Shown here piece after piece: positions 29,216 through 38,334 of a stretch of DNA of 64,000 nt. The notes beneath the pieces are model-generated. The model had not been told where the DNA came from. It made no database searches and was given only the letters and a program-made list of their open reading frames with translations. Origin of the DNA: Sulfitobacter faviae (GTDB taxonomy: Bacteria > Pseudomonadota > Alphaproteobacteria > Rhodobacterales > Rhodobacteraceae); the NCBI RefSeq assembly GCF_029870955.1, contig NZ_PGFQ01000005.1:124001-188000 (forward strand), written 5' to 3'. The position numbers and the translations under genes were made by a program. How positions within the stretch are numbered: position 1 is the first letter of the stretch; each line of letters starts with the position of its first letter.

Positions 29216-29907
29216 GAGGCGGCCTCCGCGGGCGGGATCGCCTCGATGCAGACCACCTCTTCGCCAAGTCGCAGGACCCATTGGCGGTTTACGCCGCTGA
29301 CGCGGATCACGCCGTCCTCAGGGGTTTGCGTGTTGACCGTGCGTTCACGGTCGCCCGCGTAGCGGAAGATCGCTGGCACAGGTGCGTTTCTCGGAAAGGC
29401 GAAATACGTGAACGTCCCGTCATCCCAGATGCGGGTTGGCGTGAACTCGGTCCGCGCGCTGGCGCCGTAGTTGTAGTTCGGCGCTTGGGCGGCGATGGCC
29501 CGGGTCGGGCGCGCATCGTCCTCCGGATAGCGGAACTGCACCACGTAGAAGGTTGGGCTGCGGACCTCCTGGACGTTGAAGTAGTAGCTCCGGCGGTTCG
29601 TATAGACTGTCACATTGGTATGCACCCCGCGCGCCACAGGCTTGATCGCGAAGGCCTGACCGCCCGGGACGCCGTCGATCTCGAAGCCCTCGGTGTCGCC
29701 CGCGATGATCGAGCGGATGCTTTCGCCCTCGCCGAACTCGATGGTGGTCACATGGGTGAGCGACACGCTGAGACGGTAGACCTGACCCTCCTGGTAGGTG
29801 GCCAAGCGCACCCGGCTGTCGTTGGGACCGCCGCGCGGGATGGCTTCGGCAGAGGCGAGGCCGGGCAACAGGGCAATGACAAAAATAAGCGATCTTATAA
29901 ACAACAA
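29212..29907 (-). CDS. virB9: VirB9 T4SS outer-membrane core protein
   Basis: A 231-residue protein with a signal peptide ending near LPGLASAEA. VirB9/CagX features include TTIEFGEGESI, a central beta-sandwich, and the C-terminal domain with IWDDGTFTYFAFPRN. It forms the outer-membrane ring with VirB7 and VirB10. The start is probably a TTG two bases after the virB8 stop. No defects. Confidence 0.88.
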   Translation of the reverse strand: MLFIRSLIFVIALLPGLASAEAIPRGGPNDSRVRLATYQEGQVYRLSVSLTHVTTIEFGEGESIRSIIAGDTEGFEIDGVPGGQAFAIKPVARGVHTNVTVYTNRRSYYFNVQEVRSPTFYVVQFRYPEDDARPTRAIAAQAPNYNYGASARTEFTPTRIWDDGTFTYFAFPRNAPVPAIFRYAGDRERTVNTQTPEDGVIRVSGVNRQWVLRLGEEVVCIEAIPPAEAAS

Positions 29908-29909
29908 CG

Positions 29910-30563
29910 TCAGTTCTCCAATCTGTCGGAGCGGATGGAATATTCGAGGACGGTGAAGCCGAAGGGATTGGTCCAGACCTCATCGATGGAGCGACGGGTT
30001 TCGGGGCGGAACTCGAAGAGAAGCGTGGCGGTGAAGAGCCCGGTCTGGGTGCCGTTGATGGAGGTCAGCTGCTTGCGCAGGCGGACCGTCGCGCGGTTGG
30101 TTCCGATCCGGTTGATGCTGAGGATCTCCACGTCGAGCCGGGCATTGGGGCCATAGACGGTCGGCGGATAGTTTTCATTTGCGCTGTTCCAGATCTGGCG
30201 TAGCCCGCTCTCGGCAGCCCCGTCAGAGCGGCGCAGGACGCTGCGGATGCGCAGGTCGTTGTCGAGCTGGTTGTAGACCTCGCGGTCGGTCACATAGCGG
30301 AACACTTCCGCCTCGATGATCGCCTGGTTGGCGGTCACCGAGGAAGCGCCCACCGAGGCTTCGGGGAGTGCAAAGCCGGTGGCGGGATCATAGGGGACAA
30401 CGACGGGGGGCGGATCGACATCGAGGATCGAGACAGCTGCCGCGCTCAGACAGCCGATGATGCCGAAGACAAGGCCTATCAGGCCAAGACGCTGCCAGAG
30501 CCGTTCACGGCGCAGGGCACCGTAGACCAGTTCTTCCTCGATGATTTCCTGTTCAGTCGCCAC
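29910..30563 (-). CDS. virB8: VirB8 T4SS inner-membrane assembly protein
   Basis: A 217-residue bitopic protein: a short cytoplasmic part, a membrane helix (LGLIGLVFGIIGCLSAAAV) and a periplasmic NTF2-like domain with EVFRYVTDREVYNQLDN and the end YEFRP-type strand (LLFEFRPETRR). VirB8 nucleates T4SS assembly. It sits between virB5 and virB9 as usual. Confidence 0.88.
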   Translation of the reverse strand: MATEQEIIEEELVYGALRRERLWQRLGLIGLVFGIIGCLSAAAVSILDVDPPPVVVPYDPATGFALPEASVGASSVTANQAIIEAEVFRYVTDREVYNQLDNDLRIRSVLRRSDGAAESGLRQIWNSANENYPPTVYGPNARLDVEILSINRIGTNRATVRLRKQLTSINGTQTGLFTATLLFEFRPETRRSIDEVWTNPFGFTVLEYSIRSDRLEN

Positions 30564-30580
30564 CCGTCATGCCTCCGCGA

Positions 30581-31393
30581 TCACTCGGCCCGCAGGTCCG
30601 GCAAGGTGAAATCCATGAAGCGCTGCTCCTCGGCGATTGTGGCGGCATCGATCACGCCGCCCGTGCCATCGCCCACCGTTTGAATCGCTTCCAGCTGCCA
30701 CATTGCCACCAGGGCGATGGCCAATTCAGCTGTCACGCGCGTGTTGAGATCGACGCTTTGCTTGAGCTCTTCCATGTCGTCGATGAGCCCGACAAGGCGG
30801 TCTACCCGCTCGAGCGATTGGCCCGCATCTTCATAGCTGTTCTGGGCGGCGGCTGATACGAGCGCGCCGGTGGTGGCCTGCGTCGCCACGCGGTTGGCCC
30901 CGGGATTGCCGCTCGCGGCCATTTCCGAGAGGGTGTCTTCGTCAAAGCCGAGGTCGGCCAGCACCCGGTCCATCTGGGTTTCGATCTCGCCTGCGCCGGA
31001 GCCCGAGAGGCCCGAGAAATCCCCCGTCTTGATCGCCTCAATTGTGGCGAGGATGTCCCCGAACTCCTGGTCGAGTAGGCCATTGAGTTCGTCTTCCATC
31101 TCGGTGCGGATGATTTCTGGAAGCTCGGCGAGGCGGGTGAGGGCCTCGTAGGTTCTTTGCAGCTCCGCGAGTTGGTCCGTGAGCAGGCCGAGCTGTTCAC
31201 GGAGCTGCGTCAGCTGCTCGTTCTGCAGGATCTCGTCGTCGATCATCTGCCGCAGCTGCTGGATGTTTTGCGCGATGTTCTGGGTGTCGACGACCGGTAC
31301 ACCTTGTGCTGCGGCAGGGGGTAGGACGCTGAACTGCAAGCCAACGCCAAATGTCGTGGCCAAAGCTGTCCTCAAGAGCAGATGTCCCATCAT
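30581..31393 (-). CDS. virB5: VirB5/TrbJ-like T4SS periplasmic protein
   Basis: A 270-residue protein with a signal peptide (cleavage after PPAAAQ) followed by long amphipathic helices (QNIQQLRQMIDDEILQNEQ and LTDQLAELQRTYEAL). These are typical of VirB5/TrbJ minor pilins. Its start overlaps the stop of the VirB1-like gene. The call rests on helical pattern and position. Confidence 0.7.
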   Translation of the reverse strand: MMGHLLLRTALATTFGVGLQFSVLPPAAAQGVPVVDTQNIAQNIQQLRQMIDDEILQNEQLTQLREQLGLLTDQLAELQRTYEALTRLAELPEIIRTEMEDELNGLLDQEFGDILATIEAIKTGDFSGLSGSGAGEIETQMDRVLADLGFDEDTLSEMAASGNPGANRVATQATTGALVSAAAQNSYEDAGQSLERVDRLVGLIDDMEELKQSVDLNTRVTAELAIALVAMWQLEAIQTVGDGTGGVIDAATIAEEQRFMDFTLPDLRAE

Positions 31394-32544
31394 TCAATCT
31401 CCCTGATCGTAAAATCCATGAACGCGCCTTCGGCCATGCGAGCGCTGGCCTGGGCCAGCTCCTCGGCAGAAAGGACGCGGGTGCGTGCCGCCTGAAGCCG
31501 GATGCGTGCAGCGACGAGGCGCACGAGTTCGGCGCGGGCATAGGTGTTGAGCGCGACGCTCTCCTGCACGTCCTCGGTTTCGGAAATCCGTTCGACGATG
31601 TCGGAAATGCGTAGGGCGGCTTGGCGGATCGCGGCGGGCGAGTTGTTGCCATAGAAGGCCGCCCCATGACCCGTGATTGAGAGGTTGGCATTGGCCAGAA
31701 GCGCGGGGTCGATCGTGCCAAGCGCTTCGATCCCGCCGATGCGGCTCAGGTAGAGATTGTAGCGTTCGGGGATGACTTGGACGTAGTGCTGGGTCTCGGC
31801 AAAGGGCGGCACCCCACCATATTCGAACACGCGACCGGGTCCGGCGTTATAGGCCGCGAGCGCGTTGATGATGTTGCCGTCGAAGGTGTTCAGTTGCGTT
31901 GCGAGATAGCGCGCGCCGCCATGCACCTGCAGGTAGGGGCTGTCATAATATTCCGGGTTGATCCCGAGATCGCTGGCCGTGCCGGGCATGATCTGGGTGA
32001 GGCCAAAGGCCCCGACAGGCGAGCGCGCACCGATGGTGAAGCGGCTTTCCTGCCAGATGAGCGCCTGCAACAACGCGCGCCATTGAACGGGGGAGAGGCC
32101 CGCGCGGCCCACGCCCGCGAAACCGCTGGTTTCCTGGGCGACGCGGATGATGAGTTGCTCAATGTTTTCGGCGGCATCCCCGAACATCTGTGCGCCGCCG
32201 GGGTTGGGATCGATTTCGGCATTGCCATAGACGGCCTCGACGGAACGGTCCGGATCCCCGCTGCCGCTTTCCAGCCCCGAGACCATAGCCGGCAATCCCT
32301 GACCGCCGAAGCTGGTCTGGGCATCGAGGATGCGTCGGAGGGTTTCCAGTTGCTCCCGTTCGATCTCGGCGATGAGTTCGCGCACGGCAAGCTTGTCGGC
32401 CTGAACGGCCAAGTCAGCCTCGCGATCGCCAGTCTCGACGATGTCACGCGCGGTCAGCCCACTGTCATTGGTCGGCACGCCTTGAGACAAGGCGAGACCG
32501 GGCAGCAGGCAAAATGCGAGGATATGAGGCAGGCTAGACTTCAA
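31390..32544 (-). CDS. VirB1-like lytic transglycosylase
   Basis: A 384-residue exported protein. A signal peptide (LAFCLLPGLALSQG) precedes a helical region, then an SLT domain from about residue 160: LIWQESRFTIGARSPVGAFG contains the catalytic Glu, followed by GLTQIMPGTASDLG, ALAAYNAGPGRV and ETQHYVQ. It would open peptidoglycan for the T4SS. The last 80 residues form an extra helical tail. It starts at a TTG overlapping the lipoprotein gene end. It is the second transglycosylase in this operon. Confidence 0.85.
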   Translation of the reverse strand: MKSSLPHILAFCLLPGLALSQGVPTNDSGLTARDIVETGDREADLAVQADKLAVRELIAEIEREQLETLRRILDAQTSFGGQGLPAMVSGLESGSGDPDRSVEAVYGNAEIDPNPGGAQMFGDAAENIEQLIIRVAQETSGFAGVGRAGLSPVQWRALLQALIWQESRFTIGARSPVGAFGLTQIMPGTASDLGINPEYYDSPYLQVHGGARYLATQLNTFDGNIINALAAYNAGPGRVFEYGGVPPFAETQHYVQVIPERYNLYLSRIGGIEALGTIDPALLANANLSITGHGAAFYGNNSPAAIRQAALRISDIVERISETEDVQESVALNTYARAELVRLVAARIRLQAARTRVLSAEELAQASARMAEGAFMDFTIREIE

Positions 32545-32701
32545 CGTCGCCCTCCGGCGCGCCGAGCGGTGCGAAGTGGCAATCCTGGGCTGTCGCTCCC
32601 GTCGAGGCGAGAAAGGAAAAGCAATTGGCCTGCGGCTCCCGATACTGGGTGCAGGAGGCCAGCGCGCCGAGCGCAGCCAAAGCGATAAGAATACGAATCA
32701 T
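32534..32701 (-). CDS. Small lipoprotein, VirB7-like position
   Basis: A 55-residue protein: MIRILIALAALGALASC is a lipoprotein signal peptide with the lipobox LASC. The mature part has two more Cys (ANCFSF and QDCHF) and an acidic end. The start overlaps the virB4 stop (ATGA) and the end overlaps the VirB1-like gene start. It holds the place of a VirB7/TrbK-type lipoprotein, which anchors VirB9 or acts in entry exclusion. Function inferred from position. Confidence 0.7.
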   Translation of the reverse strand: MIRILIALAALGALASCTQYREPQANCFSFLASTGATAQDCHFAPLGAPEGDVEV

Positions 32702-35073
32702 GAAAGCCTCCAAAAATCTGGGCGGTCGCGGTAATCGGAGCCGACGAGCGCTTCGCCCTTTTCCATGCCGCCAAGGATCGTGAGATTGGGCCCAAGGGCG
32801 CTCAGATCGGCATCAACGACGATTGAGCCCTGATCGTCGCGGATCAGTGCGAGGCGGCTGTTGCTGCCCGTGTTGAGAAGGACGTCGAGCTCCTTCTCCG
32901 TGAGGTTCAGCATGGCGTAATCCGAGGCACTGGCGCGGATATTGGGCAGCAGGATCTGCGTCGGAACGGCTTCGACGATGGTCTTGCCGGTCCGGGTGCG
33001 CTCAAGCTGGCTGGCATATTGCGTCATCATCACCGCTACGGTGTTCTGCTTGCGCGCAGTCACGAGCCAGTTCGACAGCCGTTCGGCGAAATATGCGTTG
33101 TCGAGCGCCTTCCAGGCCTCGTCGATCACGATGATGGTGGGGCGGCGGTCCTCGATCTCGCGTTCGACCCGGCGGAAGAGATAGGACAGGACCGCCATCC
33201 GCTCCTTGTCGGCTTCGCTGTCGAGAATGCCTGTCAGATCGAAGCCCACCACATCGCCTTTGAGCGAGAACGTGTCCTCGAGGCTCTGCCCGAAGATCCA
33301 GCCGTAGCGGCCGTCTTCGGTCCACTCGAGCAGGCGCTGGTGCAGATCGCCGCCATCATCGGTGGACACAAAAAGCGACGCGAAATCCCGCCAGTTCCGC
33401 AGGGCCGGATTGGTGGCCTGGGCATTCTGGCGCACGACCTCCTGGATACGGTTGGTCTGCGCCGGGGTCAGGGGCTTGTCAGCGCGGTAGAGCAAGGTGG
33501 CAAGCCAGTCCGAGAGCCAGGCGGTGCCGCGGGCATCGGTCTCTGTCCAGAGCGGGTTGAGGCCCGTGGGCTGACCGGCGTTCAGAGACGCGTAGCGCCC
33601 GCCATTGGCGCGGACCGCCATCTCCATACCAAGACGGTAATCGAAGACGAAGATCCGGGCACCTGCGCGACGGGCTTGCGTCATTAGAAAGGCCGAAAGC
33701 ACCGATTTGCCCGACCCAGGCCGTCCCATGATCAGGGTATGGCCGCTGGTCGGTTCTTTGTCGGGCGAGCCCTGCTCGTGATAGGAAAACCGGTAGGCGC
33801 TTTGCTCGGGCGTGGGCAAATATGTGACGACCCGGCCCCAGGGGGTAAGTGCTGCGGGTTTGCCGAGTTGTGTTCGGTGGAAGGCCGCAAAATCCGCGAA
33901 GTTGCGGTTGGTGACGGCGCTGGCACGCACGCGCTTGGGCTGGTTGCCGGGATGCTGGCTGAGGTAATGGGCCTTTGCGGCGACCCGCTCGCCGATCATC
34001 TTCACGCCTTCGGTTGCGGCGGCGTTCACGATCTCCGCGCTGAGGGTCTGCAGCTCTTCGAACGTGTCGCAAAAGAGCGTCACGACCATGTGATGCTCGC
34101 CGAAGCTTTGGCGCTTGGCTTCGAGATCATCGGCGGCGATGTCGAGGGCTTCCATCAGCGAGAGCGCCGCGTCCTGAGACGCTTGCATCTGGCGCTTTTG
34201 CCGCTTGATGCGGCCCGCCATGAGGTTCGAATTGATCGGCGTGAAGGAATGCGTGACGATCATGTCGACCGGCAGGTTCAGCATGTCGAACATGGTGCAG
34301 GAGGTGCCTTCCGAGTATTCTCCGATGGTGAAGCTCTTGCCGTAGCGATGTCCGACGACCCCTTCCGAGAGCTCGAAGTGATCCCCCTGAAACGTCACGC
34401 GGGTATTGGCGACATTGAAGGACAGAAAACCGTAGGTGTTTGCGGGGTAGAGCGGCAATTCCTGGCCGGTATTCAGCGCGCCCAGAAAGCCGATGAGTTC
34501 GCCGCTCTCGGAAGTCAGCACGCGCGGGTTCAGCTCGGTCAGGCCTGACACAAACACGCTTACGGCCTCGCCGAGACGGCGCAGGCGTTTCTCGGTTGCT
34601 TCCTTGAGGCGATTAGGGGCGCTGCGATTGAGGAAGGGCAGGACGCTTTTGGGAGGTGGGCGATGGATGACCGTGAGCGTCAGGGTTTTGTCGCGCAACC
34701 CGCTGGTTTCGAGTTTCGTGCGCCAGAGACGGTCAACGACTCCTGCAAAACTCTCCTCGCGTATGGGCTCGAGCTCCGGCGTGATCGCCTTGGAGACCTT
34801 GTGGACGTAATAGCTGAACTCCGGCCCCAGCTGCGCGATGATCCGGGCGAAAAGCGCCGTCACCTTGTCGAGATAGGCATCATCCGTCGTGTAGCTATTG
34901 ACCCCATCGAGCCGGATGCACTGAAAAAGCTCATTCACCCGCGTTCGCACGGTGCGGTCATCGACTAGGCTGACATAGGGCAGCATATGCGCGAGGCGTG
35001 TTTCGCGCGCATACCAGTCCGGCGTCATGGTGCGGAGATCGATTGCTTCATCCAAGGCATTGTTAGGGCGCAT
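32698..35073 (-). CDS. virB4: VirB4/TrbE T4SS ATPase
   Basis: About 791 residues. The C-terminal half has Walker A (MGRPGSGKSVLSAF near 450), Walker B (TIIVIDEAWKALDN near 640) and the conserved GxxxLxxTGxNSR-like end (LLNTGSNSRLAL). The N-terminal half is the CagE/TrbE region. VirB4 energises pilus assembly and substrate transfer. Start ATG at 35073, or a GTG nine bases upstream. It overlaps virB3. Confidence 0.93.
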   Translation of the reverse strand: MRPNNALDEAIDLRTMTPDWYARETRLAHMLPYVSLVDDRTVRTRVNELFQCIRLDGVNSYTTDDAYLDKVTALFARIIAQLGPEFSYYVHKVSKAITPELEPIREESFAGVVDRLWRTKLETSGLRDKTLTLTVIHRPPPKSVLPFLNRSAPNRLKEATEKRLRRLGEAVSVFVSGLTELNPRVLTSESGELIGFLGALNTGQELPLYPANTYGFLSFNVANTRVTFQGDHFELSEGVVGHRYGKSFTIGEYSEGTSCTMFDMLNLPVDMIVTHSFTPINSNLMAGRIKRQKRQMQASQDAALSLMEALDIAADDLEAKRQSFGEHHMVVTLFCDTFEELQTLSAEIVNAAATEGVKMIGERVAAKAHYLSQHPGNQPKRVRASAVTNRNFADFAAFHRTQLGKPAALTPWGRVVTYLPTPEQSAYRFSYHEQGSPDKEPTSGHTLIMGRPGSGKSVLSAFLMTQARRAGARIFVFDYRLGMEMAVRANGGRYASLNAGQPTGLNPLWTETDARGTAWLSDWLATLLYRADKPLTPAQTNRIQEVVRQNAQATNPALRNWRDFASLFVSTDDGGDLHQRLLEWTEDGRYGWIFGQSLEDTFSLKGDVVGFDLTGILDSEADKERMAVLSYLFRRVEREIEDRRPTIIVIDEAWKALDNAYFAERLSNWLVTARKQNTVAVMMTQYASQLERTRTGKTIVEAVPTQILLPNIRASASDYAMLNLTEKELDVLLNTGSNSRLALIRDDQGSIVVDADLSALGPNLTILGGMEKGEALVGSDYRDRPDFWRLS

Positions 35074-35341
35074 AGCTGTCACCGCCGTGAATGGAGCGGT
35101 TGCGCGTCGGTGGGGTTTCCTGCAGCGCTGTCATCATCACGTCGATGAAGCGCGGGTCCCAGTCCGCGGCCTTCCACAGCACGGGGTAGAGCAGGGCGGC
35201 CACCCCCAGCACCGCGATGTGCTGGACCCAGACAAAGAGCAGCACCGAGCCGAAGAGCCAGACCATGGCGTACATGATGGGTAGGCCCAGAAGCTTGGGC
35301 GGGCGCACGAGGCCGAGAAAGAGGGGCGAGCGCTCAGCCAC
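35063..35341 (-). CDS. virB3: VirB3/TrbD T4SS membrane protein
   Basis: A 92-residue protein with a GTG start inside the virB2 stop region. It reads VAERSPLFLGLVRPPKLLGL, then a membrane segment (AMVWLFGSVLLFVWV) and a second one (IAVLGVAALLYPVLW). Length and layout fit VirB3, which links the pilus machinery to VirB4. Confidence 0.85.
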   Translation of the reverse strand: MAERSPLFLGLVRPPKLLGLPIMYAMVWLFGSVLLFVWVQHIAVLGVAALLYPVLWKAADWDPRFIDVMMTALQETPPTRNRSIHGGDSYAP

Positions 35342-35729
35342 CGGCAAAGACCGCGGCAACGATGGTGGGAGCGGCAGCAACACCGGCGATGCCGACAAGC
35401 ACCCAGAGCGCCTGACGCAGATCGATGATGTTGAAGAACCAGCTCAAGAAAACGCCAAGGACCGCGAGTGTGGCGATCACGACGCCGAGCGGGCCGGTCA
35501 GCGCATCGACAATGCCCTGCAACAAGCTTTGGATCGGGGAGAGATCGATGCTTTGGGCAAGGGCGGGCTCGGCAATGAGCAGGAATAGCGCCAGTGAGGC
35601 GACAAAGAGGTTTGAAATCCAACTTGTTTGGAAAAAGCGGTATCGCCAATGCACTGCCGCGCTGCGCGCTCTCGTGACATTGCCGATAAGTGTTTTGAGG
35701 AATGATTTCCAAAAAGGTTGGGACATCAT
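35334..35729 (-). CDS. virB2: VirB2/TrbC-type pilin
   Basis: A 131-residue precursor. The long signal region ends at IAEPALAQS. Two hydrophobic segments follow: GPLGVVIATLAVLGVFLSWF and LWVLVGIAGVAAAPTIVAAV. This is the standard conjugative pilin layout. Its stop overlaps the virB3 start. Confidence 0.85.
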   Translation of the reverse strand: MMSQPFWKSFLKTLIGNVTRARSAAVHWRYRFFQTSWISNLFVASLALFLLIAEPALAQSIDLSPIQSLLQGIVDALTGPLGVVIATLAVLGVFLSWFFNIIDLRQALWVLVGIAGVAAAPTIVAAVFAGG

Positions 35730-36400
35730 GAATTTGATCCTTCCAATCGGGCCACGACAGCCATGACGCGGGCCACGTGGTTCTGGGTTTCTCTGTAAGG
35801 GGGAATGCCACCGTACTGGCGTACGGCGTCCGGCCCGGCGTTGTAGGCTGCCAGCGCCAAATGCGGATCGCCGAAGCTTTCCAGCATCATTGTCAGGTAG
35901 CGGGCGGAGCCGTCGAGGTTCTGCAGCGCGTCATGAGGATCCACACCGAGATCTCGGGCAGTAGCAGGCATCAATTGGCCCAGACCAACGGCGCCCGCGC
36001 TCGAGACGGCATTCTGCCTGTAGGCGCTTTCCACCTCGATATTGGCCCGGTAGAGAGCCAGCCAATCCGTGACGGACAGTCCCGCGCGGCGCAGGCCGGG
36101 ATGGCCGACATAGCGCAGGGCTGTTGCCTCGATGCCCAAGAGAACGTCTGCGCGGGGCAGGGGTGCTGGCTGGGCGAGTGCCGCAAGCCTCAGCGCGTCA
36201 GGTTCGGAAGCTGTTTCAGTCTCACCAAGAATGGCCAAACCATCGGACGCCGATCCCTGACCAACGCCGTCATTGTAGTTCCGGGCAAAACCGCTCTGAG
36301 ACCGCGACGGGGTCAGAGAGCCGTCGCTCTCCATGATCAGGACCATTTGCGCTGAGGCAGGTGCTGCGACCAGCCAGAGACAGACGAGGTTAGTTGCCAG
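35726..36400 (-). CDS. Lytic transglycosylase (first in virB operon)
   Basis: About 220 residues. The exported N-terminus ends in LWLVAAPASAQ, and the SLT domain has VESAYRQNAVSSAGAVGLGQ (catalytic Glu), LMPATARDLG, ALAAYNAGPDAV and ETQNHVARV. It overlaps the pilin gene by four bases. The exact start is unclear: the signal peptide begins near a CTG at 36400, while the first ATG within it is at 36346. The upstream gene's stop at 36390-36392 overlaps this start region. It is VirB1-like and redundant with the second transglycosylase in the operon. Confidence 0.78.
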   Translation of the reverse strand: MATNLVCLWLVAAPASAQMVLIMESDGSLTPSRSQSGFARNYNDGVGQGSASDGLAILGETETASEPDALRLAALAQPAPLPRADVLLGIEATALRYVGHPGLRRAGLSVTDWLALYRANIEVESAYRQNAVSSAGAVGLGQLMPATARDLGVDPHDALQNLDGSARYLTMMLESFGDPHLALAAYNAGPDAVRQYGGIPPYRETQNHVARVMAVVARLEGSNS

Positions 36401-36758
36401 TGCCCAAGTCTGATGGGGCTTTGTCTGGCGGGGCGAGCTTATGCGTGCGGCTTGTACCCGCCTCAAGCGGCAGGTCGACATGCGCAAAGCCAAGGCCAAT
36501 GAAGAAGGACACCACGCCGGAGATCGTCTTGAACTCGCGGATCTTGATATCGTTGTAGGTCGTCCGCGTGCGGGCGGTGACGAGGAGCTTTTCCACCCCG
36601 TCATCAGAGACAACGCGCATGATCCAGACCCCGTAATAGCTGGGGCCTTTCTTATGTGCCGACTCCTGGCACAGGATTTCTGCGCTATAGCCGCTTTCCA
36701 CGAGTTCGCGGAACCTGGCTTCCGTAACCACATTTGGTGCTTCGATGTCCCAGTTCAT
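36390..36758 (-). CDS. Hypothetical protein opening the T4SS operon
   Basis: About 122 residues. It begins MNWDIEAPNVVTEARFRELV and contains YYGVWIMRVVSDDGVEKLL and VVSFFIGLGFAHVDLPL, an alpha/beta pattern without a signal peptide. A longer frame extends to 36845, but the ATG at 36758 fits better. It is the first gene of the leftward operon, so it could be a cytoplasmic regulator of transfer. The family is unrecognised. Confidence 0.5.
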   Translation of the reverse strand: MNWDIEAPNVVTEARFRELVESGYSAEILCQESAHKKGPSYYGVWIMRVVSDDGVEKLLVTARTRTTYNDIKIREFKTISGVVSFFIGLGFAHVDLPLEAGTSRTHKLAPPDKAPSDLGTGN

Positions 36759-36838
36759 GGCCCGGCTCACGCTTTCTCCAAAGACGCAACACCCGGGCAC
36801 TCCTACTTGATGCCTAGGGTTACGATAGTATACTGATG

Positions 36839-36853
36839 ACCGCAATAGTGTAT
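36839..36853 (-). promoter_or_regulatory. Motif ATACACTATTGCGGT upstream of the T4SS operon
   Basis: On the minus strand this 15-mer matches ATATACTATTGGCGT at 40436-40450 at 12 of 15 positions. A related ATACTATC copy lies a few bases closer to the gene (36823-36833). The region between the divergent genes at 36758 and 36961 is AT-rich and must hold their promoters. Candidate regulator site. Confidence 0.4.
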
Positions 36854-36960
36854 TATAATTTTCGCGGTATACGTTGATCCGATACCTTTAGGCACGTAAC
36901 ATGCACTCGTTCAAGGATTTAAGCGGCTTTTGCTACCTTCGGTTGCGCATCGTACCTTTG

Positions 36961-37221
36961 ATGCGCACATTCGTTCTGCTGTCGCTCGTCGGTTGTCCGG
37001 CGCTCGCCGGTCCATGCATCCCCCCGCCTCGGCCATTTGTTCCAAGAGATCCAAAGGTTGCCACGGAATTTATGGACATCCTCCGTCATGACTTCGAACT
37101 CTACTTCCGTGACGTACAGGTTTATTTTCGCTGCCTCGACGAGGAGCGTGCTCGCGCCTTCGAGGAAGCGCGCGAAGTCAGCGAGGAATATGGGCGCTTC
37201 TTGGGCTCGCTTCACCGATAA
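36961..37221 (+). CDS. Small exported protein
   Basis: An 86-residue protein starting MRTFVLLSLVGCPALAGPC, a signal peptide or lipoprotein-like leader, followed by a Pro-rich linker and an amphipathic helix with many Glu/Arg (DEERARAFEEAREVSEEYGR). It is divergent from the T4SS operon. A longer frame starts at 36901 but its first 20 residues are not leader-like. Family unknown. Confidence 0.55.
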   Translation: MRTFVLLSLVGCPALAGPCIPPPRPFVPRDPKVATEFMDILRHDFELYFRDVQVYFRCLDEERARAFEEAREVSEEYGRFLGSLHR

Positions 37222-37326
37222 CTTCGGGGCGAAACTTTTGGTCCGAGTCGCGCGGGTTCCGAATTCGATAACTGGACTACGAGCGAAATTCAGCCGAGAA
37301 CCCGTTCGAGTCCCGTCGTCAGCGGC

Positions 37327-38334
37327 TTAGGGGCCGGGTTTCAATAAGCGAGCCACGCTTTGGCCGGCCGACACAATGTAGGGCGGCATGGACAGCGAAT
37401 AGTGGCCACAATTCAGTTTCAATATGCTGGGCTCGGCCCCAGCGTCCTTCAGCCCTTGTATCAGCCTTTCAGAAAGCTCCGGCAGCACCACCTTGTCTCG
37501 TTTGGCCAATACTACTTTTAGTTCGAGATTGTCCCGCGCAAGATGATGCGCATGGTTCACCAAGTTTAGTGGTCCCCAAGCCCTTCTGAGATCGCCCAAT
37601 TCTATCGCGGGTTGGAGGCTCTCGCAAATCGTTCGCGTTGCGCGCCCGGTCCACACCATGTCAGCAAGGCTTCCGGCTGTGAGGAATAGCGCAGCTTTTG
37701 AAACAGTTTTGTCATGGGCAGCAATCAACCCGGCAACCCAGGAACCCAGACTCATTCCGAGTACAGAAATCTCTTTATAACCTTGCCCTTTCAGCCATCT
37801 AATGAGCATTCGACCGTCCCGCACTGCTTGTCTGAAGGATTGAACCGTCCTTCCGAGATTAGGGCTGAGCATGTAATCGGCATATTCAGCGCCGGATCGA
37901 CTGCGCTCGAAGTGATACGGCAGTGCCATCTCGACAACTGTAATCCCGCGCCGAGAGAAAAAGTTGGCGATCTGTTGATACCGCGCGCTTGCATTCCAAT
38001 GGTGAAACACAACCAAAGCTTTATCGAATAATCTGCTTTCTGTTACTTTCGCCCAGACGAGATTGTTCTCTGCGACGTCAGTAGAAATTCCTGAAGGAAA
38101 TTTGACCCACTCTCCTTCGCGTTCGACGACCAAGTCGTTGTTACCCGGATCATCGAAATAGGTTGGGTCCTCGACCGCCTGTTCTGCAAGTTTACAAAAG
38201 GCCTCGATACCTGCCGGACGCCCGGAGCCAGGAAAGGCAAGTTCAGTTTCCAGAGCGAAGTCTGTCGGCTTCTTTACTTCGTCCCCGCGCTCTGCTCGTC
38301 GCTCATCCCAACGGTCCAGCCAGCTATGATACAC
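37327..38334 (-). CDS. Alpha/beta hydrolase, RcgR-like
   Basis: About 335 residues. The nucleophile elbow is LGMSLGSWVAG, preceded by KALVVFHHWNASARYQQI and a C-terminal His in KLNCGHYSLSMPP. Proteins annotated as RcgR, putative lactone hydrolases, pair with RcgA near conjugation genes in alphaproteobacteria; that naming is from memory. I use the GTG at 38334, which follows AAGGAG by eight bases. It overlaps the upstream gene's stop by 11 bases, so the two are coupled. It may tune a quorum or lipid signal that controls transfer. Confidence 0.65.
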   Translation of the reverse strand: MYHSWLDRWDERRAERGDEVKKPTDFALETELAFPGSGRPAGIEAFCKLAEQAVEDPTYFDDPGNNDLVVEREGEWVKFPSGISTDVAENNLVWAKVTESRLFDKALVVFHHWNASARYQQIANFFSRRGITVVEMALPYHFERSRSGAEYADYMLSPNLGRTVQSFRQAVRDGRMLIRWLKGQGYKEISVLGMSLGSWVAGLIAAHDKTVSKAALFLTAGSLADMVWTGRATRTICESLQPAIELGDLRRAWGPLNLVNHAHHLARDNLELKVVLAKRDKVVLPELSERLIQGLKDAGAEPSILKLNCGHYSLSMPPYIVSAGQSVARLLKPGP

